This document shows positions 1 through 10,354 of a stretch of DNA of 64,000 nt, in pieces. Every line of letters starts with the position of its first letter. Position 1 is the first letter of the stretch. The translations under genes were made by a program, and so were the position numbers. The notes beneath the pieces were generated by a model. The model did not search any database, had not been told where the DNA came from, and saw only the letters and a list, made by a program, of their open reading frames with translations. The stretch is from Beroe ovata (lineage: Eukaryota; Ctenophora; Nuda; Beroida; Beroidae): contig CAMPET010000166.1 of NCBI GenBank assembly GCA_946803715.1, forward strand, positions 17,280 through 81,279, in the 5' to 3' direction.

Positions 1-340
1 TTATCGACCCAAAACATGTCAGTTTGAGTGAGCATTTGAGGATAGCTCACAAACAGCTTGACCAATTGACTTGAAACTTCTACCATAGCTCAAGGACCAT
101 GAGAAACTCGGACAACCCAAATTTCACGTCAATCCGATGATTGGTTCCCGAGTTAGTGGCCGCCATAACTCCTTATCGACCCAAAGCATGTCAGTTTGAG
201 TGAGCATTTGAGGATAGCTCCCAAACGGATAGACCGATTGATTTGAAACTTCTATCATCGGTCAAGGACCATTGGAAACTCGGACGACCAAAATTTCACG
301 TCAATCCGATGATCGGTTCCCGCGTTAATGGCCGCCTTAT
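1..340. repeat. Two-copy tandem repeat, 172-bp unit
   Basis: The segment from 1 is repeated from 173 with scattered substitutions. Both units open with ttatcgaccc, carry gtcagtttgagtgagcattt, and end near ggccgcc. The repeat lies upstream of the DBT exons, presumably in a DBT intron. A 38-bp piece of the same family reappears at 50418-50456, so it is dispersed as well as tandem. Confidence 0.85.
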
Positions 341-438
341 AAGACTTCTACGACTGTAATATCATGATATCATAGCAAAACTCTGTCCATTCTGGATATG
401 CTCGACAACTCTAATAACAACGCCTCACAATCACTCAG

Positions 439-802
439 GTCGGAGGAACATACGCGTCGCCCATGTTAGTCGTACCGGAAGTGTGCATCGGGGCGTTTGG
501 GAAAATACAGGTAACATGCACTGTCAGACAGTGATTTAGTAAATATTTGACAGTAACCTAGCACACCCTGGATATTGCACACCCCGGATATTGCACACCC
601 CGGATATTACACACCCCCTCCCTCCGCCCCACAGACACGACCCGCATTTGACGGCGATGGAAACGTGTTCCCGTCTAACACCATGTGTGTCAGCTGGTCT
701 GGAGACCACAGAGTGTTGGATGGCGCCACTGTGGCGCGTTTCTCCAACTCTCTCAAACAGTTTCTAGAGGATCCATCCTTCCTGTTGTTTCATCTCAAAT
801 AA
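439..802 (+). CDS. DBT: Branched-chain alpha-keto acid dehydrogenase E2 (dihydrolipoyl transacylase), last two exons
   Basis: C-terminal end of the mitochondrial E2 acyltransferase of the branched-chain 2-oxoacid dehydrogenase complex, which moves the acyl group from lipoate to CoA in Leu/Ile/Val breakdown. Exons are 439-510 (24 codons, phase 0 at both ends, acceptor cactcag, donor gtaaca) and 635-802 (TAA stop at 800-802). The first reads GGTYASPMLVVPEVCIGAFG. The second carries the catalytic-domain signature SGDHRVLDGA, whose His is the active-site base in this family, and ends FLLFHLK, close to the vertebrate DBT terminus FMLLDLK. The catalytic His and Asp are both present. Upstream exons (lipoyl and E1/E3-binding domains) lie outside the window. 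DBT fits better than DLAT or DLST because of the PPEV-x-IGA-x-G and LLDLK-like sequences. Confidence 0.9.
561..620. repeat. 17-bp minisatellite in DBT intron
   Basis: The unit gcacaccccggatatt occurs about three times in tandem with minor changes, just before the polypyrimidine tract of the last DBT exon. Confidence 0.7.
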
Positions 803-1991
803 TAGAGGGGGTTCAAATAGGGGGGTTAAATATTGTAGGGGGTAATCGTGAGAATGTATAAGTATATCCCCCTACTGTTCTATCTAGAAATTGCTCTGCA
901 AAAGATAAGGGATGTTACCCCTTTATGGAGGGGTATTGATAAGGGGTTAGTATAATTGTGGTGACCCTCAATGGTCCATTTTCACGGATATTCCTGTTTT
1001 TCTAATAGTTGTATAGTTTGCAGATAACTTCTTAGGTTGAAGTAAGTAGGTATAGTTCAGATAAGTTACAGTATAGTTTGCGATGAATTCTGTGATCACT
1101 CGCTATCTTAGTATACGATGGTGTGGTTTTGATAAAACGGTTGAATTCACCCCTCGCCCGATATTTATTTTTAGCAACAATCAAGCGTGTCACGTCCGAC
1201 AGCACACACCCTCACTGTGACGTCCTACTGTGATGATTAGTCAATTATAGTGAGCCCATTCTACAACAATATTCAGAGACGACATATGTCAAGAATTAAA
1301 TACCTTGCGTAACTGTGGCAACAGCTATGAATTCTGTTACTATGGCAATCATCAGTTTAACCAGTAACCACGTGACGTAAGACTGATATGTTAGGCAGAT
1401 TAGGATTTGAGAGAATTAGTGGATTCCAGACGGGCGCATAATATATCGATATTGAGACTGGTTAAGGAGTTGAATTCAGATAAGTAGTTTGTATAAAACT
1501 GTATGTATATTTTCAGATGAAGTAAAACATTAAATTATTATATGAATATTTTGATCATATTGTAGTTACTTACTTTTCAGTAAATTTACACGCTTGCAAT
1601 GATTCACACGTGTTTTTCTTCGCGAATGTTCCTTGTATGAAAATAATACCCTTAACCTGATAAACAGGTTTTTTCGTAATTCGATTAAATATTGATAAAA
1701 CCGGTTCAACCGGTTTTATCAATCTGATATTGAATTACTTTTTTGAAATAGACCGCAAGACTCTCCATTTTCCGTCTCTTTACTCTTGAGTCACAGAGAA
1801 TTAACTGTTTTCTCGTATCACTCAATCGTATGCCATCATTCTTCATCTTATACTGTTGTTTTAGCCCATGTCCCCCGTCCTCAATTAGACACCGCCTCCA
1901 CCACCAGATACCACTCTAAATCAACAGAGATACCACTCCAGAGACCAGACAGAGATACCACTCTACACCAAGAGAAATACCACTCTGCACC
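803..1991. other. Intergenic, DBT 3' flank and PTDSS upstream region
   Basis: No convincing exon on either strand. It contains G/T-rich 3' flank of DBT up to about 1000, AT-rich sequence, and the perfect palindrome at 1691-1723. The stretch 1890-1990 has a loose repeat of ataccactct just before the PTDSS start codon. Confidence 0.6.
1691..1723. promoter_or_regulatory. Perfect palindrome with two AACCGGTT (Grainyhead-type) sites
   Basis: Two 16-bp arms (attgataaaaccggtt and its exact reverse complement) flank a single C. Each arm ends in AACCGGTT or its overlap, the consensus of Grainyhead/CP2 factors. It lies about 270 bp upstream of the phosphatidylserine synthase ATG. Regulatory function is inferred from motif match alone. 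Confidence 0.4.
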
Positions 1992-3962
1992 ATGCTACCA
2001 GATTCAGAGAAACCAGACCAACAGGAGCAGATAGTGACAGATGACTCGAACAGCTGGTTCTGGAAACCACACACACTCACCGGTAGTCATAGAGACCATG
2101 GTTACTATGACAGTATGACAATAACTGTCTGACACGTGACACACACGTGCCAGACACGTGTCAGACACGTGACACACACACTCTCCCCTCAGGTTTGGGT
2201 ATATTTCTCGTTGCTCTCGCGTACTTTGCCCTGTTTGAAACGAGCAGCGATGACACGGCACTCAACATCAAACGTGGTCTCATCTTCTCTGGCATATCAT
2301 TCCTGTTCATCGCGATGGTCCACACGAAAAACGGGCCCTTCATCAGACCTCATCCCATGTTTTGGAGGTGAGTGCTGCAATTGTCTCCTCTCAAACAAAA
2401 TCAATGAGCGCAGGAATGAGGAATGTCTTACCAAATGAAATTGAAACTCCGTCATCATGTGGTTGTGAGTGCTTGAGTGTATGTCAACTTTCAACTGTTT
2501 TCCCCTGCACTCTAACTCTCTCTCTGTCCAGACTCCCTCTTTGGGTGACAGTTGCACCAAATTCCTCACTAGTCACTATCCCCCCTCCTCCAGGCTGGTG
2601 TTAGCAGTGTCAATGTTATACGAGCTGGTTCTTATCTTCGTCCTGTTTCAAGACAAGAACGATCTCAGGAGACTGCTCACTTTCATTGACCCCGGACTGG
2701 GGACTCCTCTCGAGGAAATTGATTACAGGTACCACCCTAGTTACCACACTAGTTACCACACTAGTTACCGCCCTCCCATTCACTTGCCCTCCCCCACATT
2801 CTATTTATAGAATACCTCCCGCTCCCCCCGACCTTCCTTTTTAACAGTGCTAGAGTGGAAATGAAATTCCGACGTTTTTGGTCTAGCAGAACTAAATAAC
2901 CCCAGTTATCTGGTTGAAATCTAGTGGATGTGGGGGCGTATCCTGCGTCCGATCATGTTATTTTTAGAACCCCATTCCATGACTATGACCTGTGGTATTT
3001 TTTGAAATTCTCAGCTTGAGATTTCATAACTTCATAACCCGTGCACTAATCCTGTGTCTCTCCCCACGCAAAGTTCGAACTGTCTGCTCTACGACCCCGA
3101 CGTCCCAGAGGACCCGTACCACAACATCTGGGACAAGATGGACTGGTTTGTGGTTTTCCACCTCACGGGATGGTGGGCCAAGGCTCTCGTGTTCCGAGAC
3201 TACTGGATGAGCTTCGTGCTGAGCATCTCCTTTGAGATTCTCGAATATTCCCTCGAGCACCAGCTCCCCAATTTCGCGGAGTGTTGGTGGGATCATTGGA
3301 TCCTGGATGCGGTAATTTGTAACGGTCTCGGGATTTGGTTGGGGATCAAGACTCTCGAGTTTTTGGAGGGGAAGACGTACGATTGGCGAGAGCTGTGGTC
3401 CATTCCGGGGAACCGTGGTAAGTTTCAGCGGATTCTCAGCCAGTTCACACCCCACAGCTGGATAAAGTACGACTGGGGCTACACTGAGGACGTGAAGAGG
3501 TGGTTCGCGGTGATAGGTATCTGTGCCGTGGTCATGATATTCGAACTGAACGCGTTCTATCTGAAGGCAATCCTCTGGATCCCACCACCACACCCAGTCA
3601 ACTACACTCGAGTACTGGTGATACTGTTCATGGGGATAGTTTCCATGAGGGAGGTGTACGAGTACATGTCTAATCCGGCGTGTAAACGCTTCGGTCAGCA
3701 ATCGTGGGTCGTAACCGCGATTCTTGTGACGGAGTGTATGATTGTGTGGAAATTCGGGTACGATACCCTGACCATACCCTTCCCCCCTCACGTGATCGGG
3801 TTCTGGGTCACGTGCATCGTGGTGATACTCTCGTGGTCCCTCTGGAATTTCACGTACAAGTTACCCCGGCGACGGCGGACAAGGTCGGGAAGGGAGGTGA
3901 GTGATTGTCTGGACGAAGGGGAGGATGTCATGACAACCGCGGACAGCAAGAAACTAGAGTAG
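1992..3962 (+). CDS. PTDSS: Phosphatidylserine synthase (PTDSS1/2 family)
   Basis: ER membrane base-exchange enzyme that makes phosphatidylserine from phosphatidylcholine or phosphatidylethanolamine and L-serine. Four exons: 1992-2082, 2193-2367, 2594-2728 and 3074-3962, with phases 1, 2 and 2 agreeing at each junction. The protein is 429 residues (human PTDSS1 is 473). The N-terminus has FWKPHTLT (human FYRPHTIT), then hydrophobic segments; NGPFIRPHP is family-diagnostic. The last exon carries LPNFAECWWDHWILD and CNGLGIWLG, the most conserved block of the family, then ELNAFYLK and CKRFGQQSWV, and ends in a basic/acidic tail. I chose the ATG at 1992 because it opens directly into PHT; the upstream open stretch 1786-1991 is in another frame. 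The sequence does not clearly separate PSS1 from PSS2. Confidence 0.95.
2133..2171. promoter_or_regulatory. Four CACGTG E-boxes at exact 11-bp spacing (PTDSS intron 1)
   Basis: CACGTG starts at 2133, 2144, 2155 and 2166, inside intron 1 and ending 20 bp before exon 2. The 11-bp period puts all four sites on one DNA face. It may be a functional bHLH (USF/MITF/Myc-like) array or simply an 11-bp minisatellite. Confidence 0.55.
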
Positions 3963-4210
3963 GGGGATATCGTGAAGGTGGGGCACATTCGGGACTCTGG
4001 TAGACTTGAGATAACTTCTTCGTCTTGGAGTAGTCTCTGAGTAGTGAACTTGAGTACTCTAAGTACTTTGAGTGCCAATGGTCATGGTAACAAAAATTTC
4101 CCTGATATAGACTATAGAAACTCATTCAATAGAACATACCTGTTTGTGACGTGTGTTTGTCTGTTTGAACTTTGAAGCACTTTTTGAACTTTTTATACCC
4201 AGCAGATACC

Positions 4211-4290
4211 CCACGTTCGTGTTTGTGTGTGTTTTGTGTGTGTGTGTTTTGTGTGTGTGTGTTTTGTGTGTGCGTTTTGTGTGTGCGTTT
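4211..4290. repeat. TG-rich low-complexity repeat
   Basis: Repeats of gtgtgtgtgttttgtg, downstream of the phosphatidylserine synthase gene. Confidence 0.85.
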
Positions 4291-4837
4291 TATGAAATAA
4301 TTTGTGTCAAAGACACTTCAGGGGATCAGAATTTTATTCTCGGTTTTCCGGTTTGATAGTCACGTGGTTTTCTATGTGTCCGCCAATCATATGCAATGAC
4401 GGGATTTACGAATGCGGAGAACAGTATTGACGGAGAAGGATCACGATTTTTTCGCGTGACGGCAAACGCCAATATCCAGTAAATTGGAGATAGTGAAGCT
4501 CGAGAAACTGAGATTGGGGAAATTTTGTGACCCTCCCTCCGTCTTTACCTGTATCTATTGATTTTGCGATAGTGGAGTTGTGCTCTGTGTGCGCTACAGC
4601 TGTTAATAACGGTTTTTGATTCACCGTGTTTTATATAAAACTGCTCATGATAGCAGCACATTCCTCAGTTGAGAGGGATTTTCATAGAATTCAGTTGTCT
4701 TCATTGTCTTATGAAGTACAAATTGAACAATGAACATTCAGTAATGGAGTTAGAAATGGTGGATATGTGATGAATTATCTTCAAAGCGGCCGTATATTCT
4801 ACGTCAGGTCGTTGAGCGCAAAAATATCATGCGGAAT

Positions 4838-5440
4838 CGATTCAGCGTCCAAAATATCCTAGGAAACGACAGTTACTATGCGGGTAATCGGAGAAATATT
4901 TTTCGTCATTCCAAGCACCCTGGATCAGATTGTGTGGAATCGCGAATAACAATTCTAAACCTCTGAGGCTGGGAGGGTTGAAAAAGTTTTTATGGGGAGG
5001 AAACATAAGGAGAAATGTTTCCGGCTCAATTTTTACCGTAGATCACGAATCTGAAAGAATTTTGGAGCCATCTGGATAGGAAATTTGATTAAAATTGAAT
5101 TTCTTCATAAGTTATCGCAGTTCTTTGATTATAGGTTTAGGTGCCAAGTCAAGCCTCAGGGAAGCGAGTAAGGGCTTCGAATCTATTTCTAATCGGTTCA
5201 GCGTCCAAAATAACCTAGGAAATGATTGTTAATATGTGGAAAATCGGAGAAAATTTTTTCGACATTCCAGGCATCTTGTGTGTGAGTGGAATTGCGAATA
5301 TCAATTCCAAACCTCTTATAGCGAAAAATTTTATCGAAAAGAATCATAGAAAAAAGTGTTTCTGGCCTAATTTTGGCCGTAGATCTCGAATCTCGACAAA
5401 TTTTTGAGCCATCTGGTCCGTCGGGAAAATATATTTCTCA
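4838..5440. repeat. Diverged two-copy direct repeat, about 360-bp unit
   Basis: ttcagcgtccaaaatatcct near 4842 and ttcagcgtccaaaataacct near 5198 open two similar blocks. They share aatcggagaaa, the stretch around cattcca, and later ccgtagatc and gagccatctgg. Similarity is visibly degraded by substitutions and small indels, so this is an old duplication. Confidence 0.75.
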
Positions 5441-6039
5441 GGGAATTATCAAACTCTTCCAGGAAAGAGGAGTCTCGTTGCGCCTCAGGGGAGCAGATAG
5501 GATTCCATCTCGCATCACTCATTCCATCACTCGTCAGGAATCAGTGCCCCGAAACAGTAAATACACAAATTCATTATGTAAATCGATGTTATTGGGGTGT
5601 GGTGGAATCTGTTTGGTGAATTCGGAGTTTTCTGCATCTTTGCACAGAACTATTGTAAGTACTGAGTGCACAGCGGGGGAATGTCTTTGAGGGGAGAATT
5701 AGGTACTGGACAACGACGGAAAGAGAAAGTGAGTGGTCCTGCATATAGGGTCCTTGTTCCCGTTCCCATACTCTGCTGAGTGGCCGTCTGTTTTGAATAT
5801 TGCACGTCGTGTACAATATTCTTGGAAATTAGTTAAAAAGTGAGTTCCAACAGTTGCTGTCTGGACGATATGCCTTCTTTCACTCTTCCAGTTCCAGTGA
5901 CTGTCTCTCTGTAGTTTTCTAGCTCCTAAATTAGTCTGTCTTTTCCTTACCACTTATCCAATACCACTCACTTCCAATACCTACCATCCACTTCCAATTC
6001 ATTCCACTTCTCCCGTCTCATTTTCACTCCCGTGATTTG

Positions 6040-6115
6040 GTTCCCTCTGCGTGATTTGGTTCCCCCTATGTGATTTGGTTTCCCCCTGCGTGATTCGGTT
6101 TCCCCTATGATAGTG
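6040..6115. repeat. 20-bp minisatellite
   Basis: Four imperfect copies of gtgatttggttccccctatg. Confidence 0.8.
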
Positions 6116-9100
6116 ACCTTCGTTTGATAGTGGTAGCTCTCTTGACCAGCATCATGTATTCAATTAAACTGCAATAATTCATAATGACACATGTTCACAG
6201 CATCTACTTGAGGAAGTAGTTATGGTCCGGTCCTAAGTTTCGTGTCAGCGCCATGAATTGGATTTCGTCGTGCCCGGTGCTATAATTACCTTGATCAATT
6301 TCACGTTTGATGCCCTGCTCGTGCAGTTCGGGCTCCCATTATTAGCGATGTGTCATTGCGATATTCCCCTCCCCCCTTATAACTTTGATCGGACAACTTC
6401 ACGTTTCATATCGGCACACGCTGTTGTAATCTCGATCAAAGCTCGGATTTATTTTACGTGAGGCAGTTCCAGCCGTCACTTATTATGTATCAGTGAAATT
6501 ATCTGTTGTTATCAGCCGATATTGTGAATCTAATAATTACCTGTCGGACTCGTGCTGAATTTACGGTGGCTTTTATCTGACGTAGGACACTGTCTCTCGA
6601 TAATTCATTTATATGATAGCTAGTTTATGATTATTAGTTCCAGTATTCATCTGATACAGATTCAATGAATTTATCAGACGAATGCGGGAATCAGATGAAT
6701 GTCATTCATCTGAATTTCAGTATCCTGTAGGCTGTATTTCAGTTACTGTAGGCTTGCAATTGCTACTTTCCTAATATTACTGTTTCCCAGCGATGTTGCA
6801 ATATTGCAGTTAGTGGTCATGGCCTAGTGTCAGCTTGCTTGCAATATGGCCACGGGCCGTGGCCTAGAGACGGGAAACCACACAGACATTTTACATGTAC
6901 AATATTCTCTAGTTGGAGATCTGGACACCATCCCCTCTCTCGCATACTCATAATGAATGTGGCCGGTCATTAAGCGTTGCAGGCGATCATCTATAATTGA
7001 TTCGACACATTTCAACCATTTTCACGTGTTTATATCCGTTTTATTCTGGTTAATGGTTATACAGCCATATTAACTCGACACACCATTCTGGATGGTCGAA
7101 GCAGGATATCATGTTATTATGAACCACTTTTTCCACGCAAAACCACTCTCTCTCGGCGACCATTGCAATTTGTAGGACGACTCTGTAGGATAGTTAGGTG
7201 GTCACGACGCGACAGCAGTAATTCTCACGGTGACCTCTCTGCTCCAGTACAATCACAGCATAGTTTTTGCTTGGTTTTTGTGCATATTTTGCAGCTACTT
7301 TGCTTTTTCTTGTTTCTCCCATCACTCTTCTAATGTAAGATCCCCAGTTTGCAGCACAAACTGGTTCAAGTTTGAACTGGTGTCAATATTTTGACACTGT
7401 CAATTAGAAGTGGTGCCACACTGTGACCACTGACACACTGTAGACACGCTGACACCACTGCTGTGAAGGTGTCATCCATAAAGTGTCAATAAATGCGAAG
7501 GATAAATCCAGTACGCTATAATTGTCTACTAAACTTCTTCCATCTCTTGTTGTAGGATTGTAGGATATATTTTAGAATACTAGAATTGATATACTCATGT
7601 CACTGCTAAATTGTCACATTTGAGGACGGTCACACTGTGGTAACGCATGTCTGGAAGCAGCGGAAGGTCGAATCTATGCAGTTTCGTGTGAGAATGTTTC
7701 GCGCGCGCTGACGCGCGCAGCGCAGAACCCTTTATTTTCACGTTCGGCTGTCGCTAAAAAGGTTCAAAATTGCCAATTCCTAAAATCTGGTCACAATTGG
7801 TTTGGCTCTCACGGTTAAAAGTCACGTGTATATCAACATCTATTGAATATTAGGAGAAATCAACAACAATATTATAGATCCCACGGACATAATGCTGGGG
7901 CCTCACTAATGTTATAAGTAACCGCATGTAGCATTAAATTAAAGAAAAGTGGGTCGTGAGAATTGGCACAGACTTCTCTGCACATACTCATTGTTACTTC
8001 TTATTGTATCTGTTTGACATTGTGACTACCAGCTGAAATTCAGTGATATTTCACCCAGTTGAAATGTTGTAACAGCAGAAAACTATTTACTAGGTGTATG
8101 TAATGGCGATCCCTAACAGCGTTATTGTCCAATCTATTATACATTGTATGGCAACATTAGATTGCGATCTTATTTGTTTAATGAAATGTTGTTATCGCAC
8201 CCACACAACAATATAGGACACACACGTACAATAACTTGCTCTTATTCGACACTATCGGTCCTTAACTCTTGTAATGAGGTGGAAATTGTTTCGTAACAAG
8301 GTGTTATTATCGGTTTTGTCAGGATTAGTTTATAGTGATAATCTCCGGTCTACCCTGATGTTGGCAATAATTCGAGGTTAACTTTCTACGGCCTAGCCAG
8401 GCTATCAGAATCATTGATCTCCTATGTCTACTTGCTACTGTTTGTTACGCGTGTGTGTTTGTGTTTTACCCCCCCCCCTCGACTCTGCTATATCTGGTGG
8501 TAACCATAGCAACACATGGCAACCACAGCACAACCACACCGATGTGTTGAGTGTGTGGTCGAAACTCCACTGACTGAATATTACGGTACGTATGGGGGTA
8601 TGTCTTTGCTCAAATACCATGGATTCGAACGATATTATTATTATTACTACACGACATTGCTGACCACTCTCTCTCTCTCTCTCCATCCCTCACTCTCAAC
8701 CATTTAAACACGGGGAACCGATAGCAAATTATCCCAGCGCTAGTTTTCCACGCGTCACACACGTAACCCCCCTTCGCAGTGCAGTGCTCCTTCATAAATA
8801 TTGATAGAGAGAGAGAGAGGCTTCCGCTGCTCATGTCTCGGAATTTCCAGCTTTGCCCCTTGCATAATATTTCCGGTATTTCGTAACAACTTGATCTCCC
8901 TAGTCGCTACATGATATGTTCATATGCTCCCTTGACTGTGTTAACTATGATATATTGTGGATATATTAACAAATATTAAAACTCTGCGCGCTATTGGTTA
9001 CTGGTTATAATTACCATTTTGACAGTTAATATGTTATTTATTGCTGAATATCTTGTGTAGTATATCAGTTTCTTGGCGTGTGTTTTGCCGAACGATACCA

Positions 9101-10264
9101 TATAGTTGATTATTTGGCACAGAATGTAACACTAACACGTGAGGATTGCTATGTCGTGATTGTTGCTATGGCGATTGTTGCTATGGCGATTGTTGCTGGG
9201 CTGACAGAGCAGAGTTTCCATGATACACGCCCACACGCACATTCCTTTCTCATGAATTTCTATCGTTTGTTTCGGCGGAACTCAGACTACATTGTCATTT
9301 GTTGTCTTGTCCCACGGCATTTGAGATCCTATAGTTCAGCTTGTAGTTGTAGTTGTATTCCCATGAGCAGGAGTTGAGGGAATGTAGGGGGGACGTTTTC
9401 TGCTGAAATTCATTAATCTAAACCTATTTTCACCTTTTAGATCGATTTCTTGTCCATCTATCAGCAGCTTTACCCTTATTGACGATCCCTGAGTATGAGA
9501 CTTTGCTCATAATCAATAATACTGGTGTATTTCAATACTCCGATTACGCAATGAACGGTTTTGAAGGACACATAGTACAAGCACTGCCTTCGGTAGACGT
9601 ATTGCGCGTGGTTTCAGAATACCAGTCATACCACTGATTGGAATTTCCAGTCCCTTATAAATGCTACCCTAGTCTCTTTTCATCATGCGACCTTATCTTT
9701 TAATACGCTCCCTGATACCCTCATATGATCTCCGAGACCCTTATAATATGTTCGCGGTCCGCCTCAAATTATAGGTCCGCGGACCTTTCTCCCATTATAA
9801 GTCACAGACACCCTATATTTGGTGGCTGCGACACGTCAATCTGCGATCACCAATGTGCGTTGTATAGTAGCAAACTATCAACTTGAACATTTTTACGTTA
9901 CCTAGGCAATGGTTGATTGCTCCCCCATCAATTTCTACGTATACTCGATAATTACCTATTTTGATATCAGAAGTGCTCCGATACCTTTGGAGGGGGTTTC
10001 CTGGCATATTATGCCAGATATAATGTCAAGGAAACTTATATTATTAATATTGCTTTATTTCTGATAAATATTACCCGCTATGGTGTAAGTTTCATAAAGC
10101 TTGTCACGCCCCCTACATCCTTCAAACTGAAACATCTTGATATTGATAAGATTCATTAAGTCTCAAAGATGAGTTTTATAATTTGTGCGGTTTTGCTCTG
10201 ACAAGTTATTTTGAGGCTGATTTATATCTGACAAGTTAAACTTCCCTCTAGCAACCTTCACCCA

Positions 10265-10353
10265 CAGCAATACCTAGCAACCATATCAACACGTTTCCAT
10301 AGCAACACCTAGCAACCATATCAACACGTTTCTATAGCAACACCTAGCAACAA
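10265..10353. repeat. 37-bp repeat with X-box-like palindromes upstream of GPCR start
   Basis: The unit cctagcaaccatatcaacac plus gttt(c/t)(c/t)atagcaacac occurs about 2.3 times and abuts the ATG of the GPCR at 10355. GTTTCCATAGCAAC (10293-10306) fits the RFX X-box pattern GTTNCCATRGNAAC; the second copy (10328) has one change. Confidence 0.7.
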
Positions 10354-10354
10354 G

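Larger units (their letters stand above)
3963..10354. other. 6.4-kb gene-free stretch
   Basis: I find no exon with both domain similarity and agreeing splice sites on either strand; open frames here are short and compositionally random. Contents include a TG-rich run (4211-4290), a two-copy repeat (4838-5440), a 20-bp minisatellite (6040-6115), inverted repeats near 6790-6875 and 7340-7400, a GCGC-rich patch (7695-7735), a CT run (8665-8690) and short GTTGCTATGG repeats (9160-9200). Confidence 0.6.

Noticed and set aside
3024-3791. 255-codon open frame on the minus strand
   Set aside because: Exactly antisense to the conserved phosphatidylserine synthase exon; a codon-bias shadow without similarity of its own.
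5373-5690. 105-codon plus-strand frame
   Set aside because: Overlaps the second copy of the 360-bp repeat, no similarity, and the first copy is not open in the same frame.
8435-8834. Small open frames with Tyr or Ser-Leu runs
   Set aside because: They come from ATT and CT microsatellites.
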